From JANYJJ01 sp031386065 (GTDB lineage Bacteria > Pseudomonadota > Gammaproteobacteria > Burkholderiales > Burkholderiaceae_C), in the NCBI GenBank assembly GCA_031386065.1, contig JANNBZ010000184.1, forward strand, positions 1-64,000: a stretch of DNA of 64,000 bases, read 5' to 3'. The notes under the pieces were generated by a model that made no database searches, was not told the DNA's origin, and saw only the letters and a program-made list of their open reading frames with translations. The translations under genes were made by a program, and so were the position numbers. This document shows, one piece after another, positions 63,424 to 64,000 of this stretch. The stretch's first letter is position 1. Each line of letters starts with the position of its first letter.

Positions 63424-64000
63424 CACAGGTCCTCAAGCCGCTGCGGCGGGTAACTGTCCCAGCTCAGGCAGCCGGGGCATTGCCAGAAGTAGTGCTGTGC
63501 CTCGAAGCCGCAGGCGGCGCAACGGTAGCGTTGCAACGGTTGTGCGGCACGGCCGACCGCGTCACGCAGCGCCTTGGTTTCGGTGGCGGTGAACGGCGCA
63601 TCTCCTTGCTGACCGAGCAGGGCTTGCGCGGCCGACAAGGTGGGGTGCTCGCGCAACTGCGCGAGCAGGCGCTCGCGCTGCGCTTCAAGGCGCGCGTCGA
63701 GCAGGGCGAGCGCGTCGAGCAGGTCCATCGCCGGCGCGCGTGCGTACAGCGCCTGCAGCCGCTGCAGCGCCGCCGGGCCTTGGCCGGTGGCCAGCGCGCT
63801 GCGGGCGTAGTCCCGCGCGACGAGGTTGAACATGACGGGGTGCGTGACCATCAACTCGCCCCACAGCGCCAGCACCTGCGCGTGGTCACCGCTGCGCAGC
63901 GCGCGCTGGCCGGCCAGCACGAGCGGGCGGGCGGCTTGCGGGGCGGCTTCGCGGGCGCGTTGCAGGGCGGCGTCGGCATCGGCGGTCTGGGCTTGCGCAT
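63423..64000 (-). CDS. lapB: LPS assembly protein LapB, C-terminal part (5' end outside window)
   Basis: The frame is open to base 64000, so only the last 192 residues are present. Helical TPR-like repeats lead to a C-terminal rubredoxin-like zinc ribbon with two CxxC pairs (CAACGFEAQHYFWQCPGC), characteristic of LapB/YciM. LapB regulates LpxC degradation and LPS assembly at the inner membrane. Linkage to rfaE1-rfaD supports the call. Confidence 0.9.
   Translation of the reverse strand, partial: AQAQTADADAALQRAREAAPQAARPLVLAGQRALRSGDHAQVLALWGELMVTHPVMFNLVARDYARSALATGQGPAALQRLQALYARAPAMDLLDALALLDARLEAQRERLLAQLREHPTLSAAQALLGQQGDAPFTATETKALRDAVGRAAQPLQRYRCAACGFEAQHYFWQCPGCLSWDSYPPQRLEDL

Overview
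The window looks like chromosomal DNA of a high-GC betaproteobacterium in the order Burkholderiales, probably near the Leptothrix/Rubrivivax/Methylibium group. This rests on protein resemblance and on gene-order blocks such as rpsP-rimM-trmD-rplS, argD-argF, pcnB-folK-deoxynucleoside kinase and lapB-rfaE1-rfaD, not on a database search. Most of it is core chromosome, with tightly packed genes that often overlap by four bases (ATGA or GTGA). No rRNA or tRNA gene, insertion sequence, CRISPR array or phage gene was recognised.

Layout. 1-4380: the right-hand part of a CoA-dependent aromatic-acid catabolic operon (MarR regulator, enoyl-CoA hydratase, acyl-CoA dehydrogenase, benzoate/2-aminobenzoate-type CoA ligase, RidA), cut by the window edge. 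4569-11804: a chemoreceptor, then a leftward locus of two hybrid histidine kinases and a lone receiver protein. 11942-16642: a Bug-type binding protein with an AhpD-like protein, a thiolase and a succinate-semialdehyde-type dehydrogenase. 16623-21089, leftward: a Ser/Thr kinase fused to a universal-stress domain, a metallophosphoesterase, argF and argD. 21319-22034: a DUF3579 protein and rpsT.

22193-26140 is clearly different. It is a leftward cluster of four exported proteins in DNA of visibly lower GC (sampled lines range from about 38 to 57 percent). They are a small beta-sandwich-like protein, a TolB-like propeller, a propeller-like protein with EF-hand-type loops and a C-terminal dockerin, and a cohesin-like protein ending in a PEP-CTERM sorting signal. 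I read this as a non-cellulosomal cohesin-dockerin surface complex. It sits between rpsT and murJ, where it appears to split a conserved neighbourhood. It is the best candidate for a new system.

26478-35511, rightward: murJ, a SirB1-like protein, an AI-2E-type permease, hda, a HAD phosphatase, pcnB, a serine hydrolase, folK, a broken DUF486 gene and a deoxynucleoside kinase. 35625-37393: a DUF47-Pit phosphate uptake pair. 37423-38423: a TM2-domain protein and a GNAT acetyltransferase. 38612-42564: rpsP-rimM-trmD-rplS, a Nudix hydrolase and a CobD/CbiB-like protein. 42596-45133, leftward: an M48 protease, a pterin dehydratase and rsgA. Then come orn (45181) and an rhlE-type helicase with a long leader (46195). 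47898-51264, leftward: a transglutaminase-like protein, FKBP, gluQRS and a LysR regulator. 51403-53530: a pirin, a flavodoxin-like protein and a DUF599 protein. 53554-55663, leftward: egtB and a trhO-like rhodanese. 55720-60593: dnaE and a patatin. 60681-64000, leftward: a ComEA-like helix-hairpin-helix protein and the heptose/LPS genes rfaD, rfaE1 and lapB (cut by the edge).
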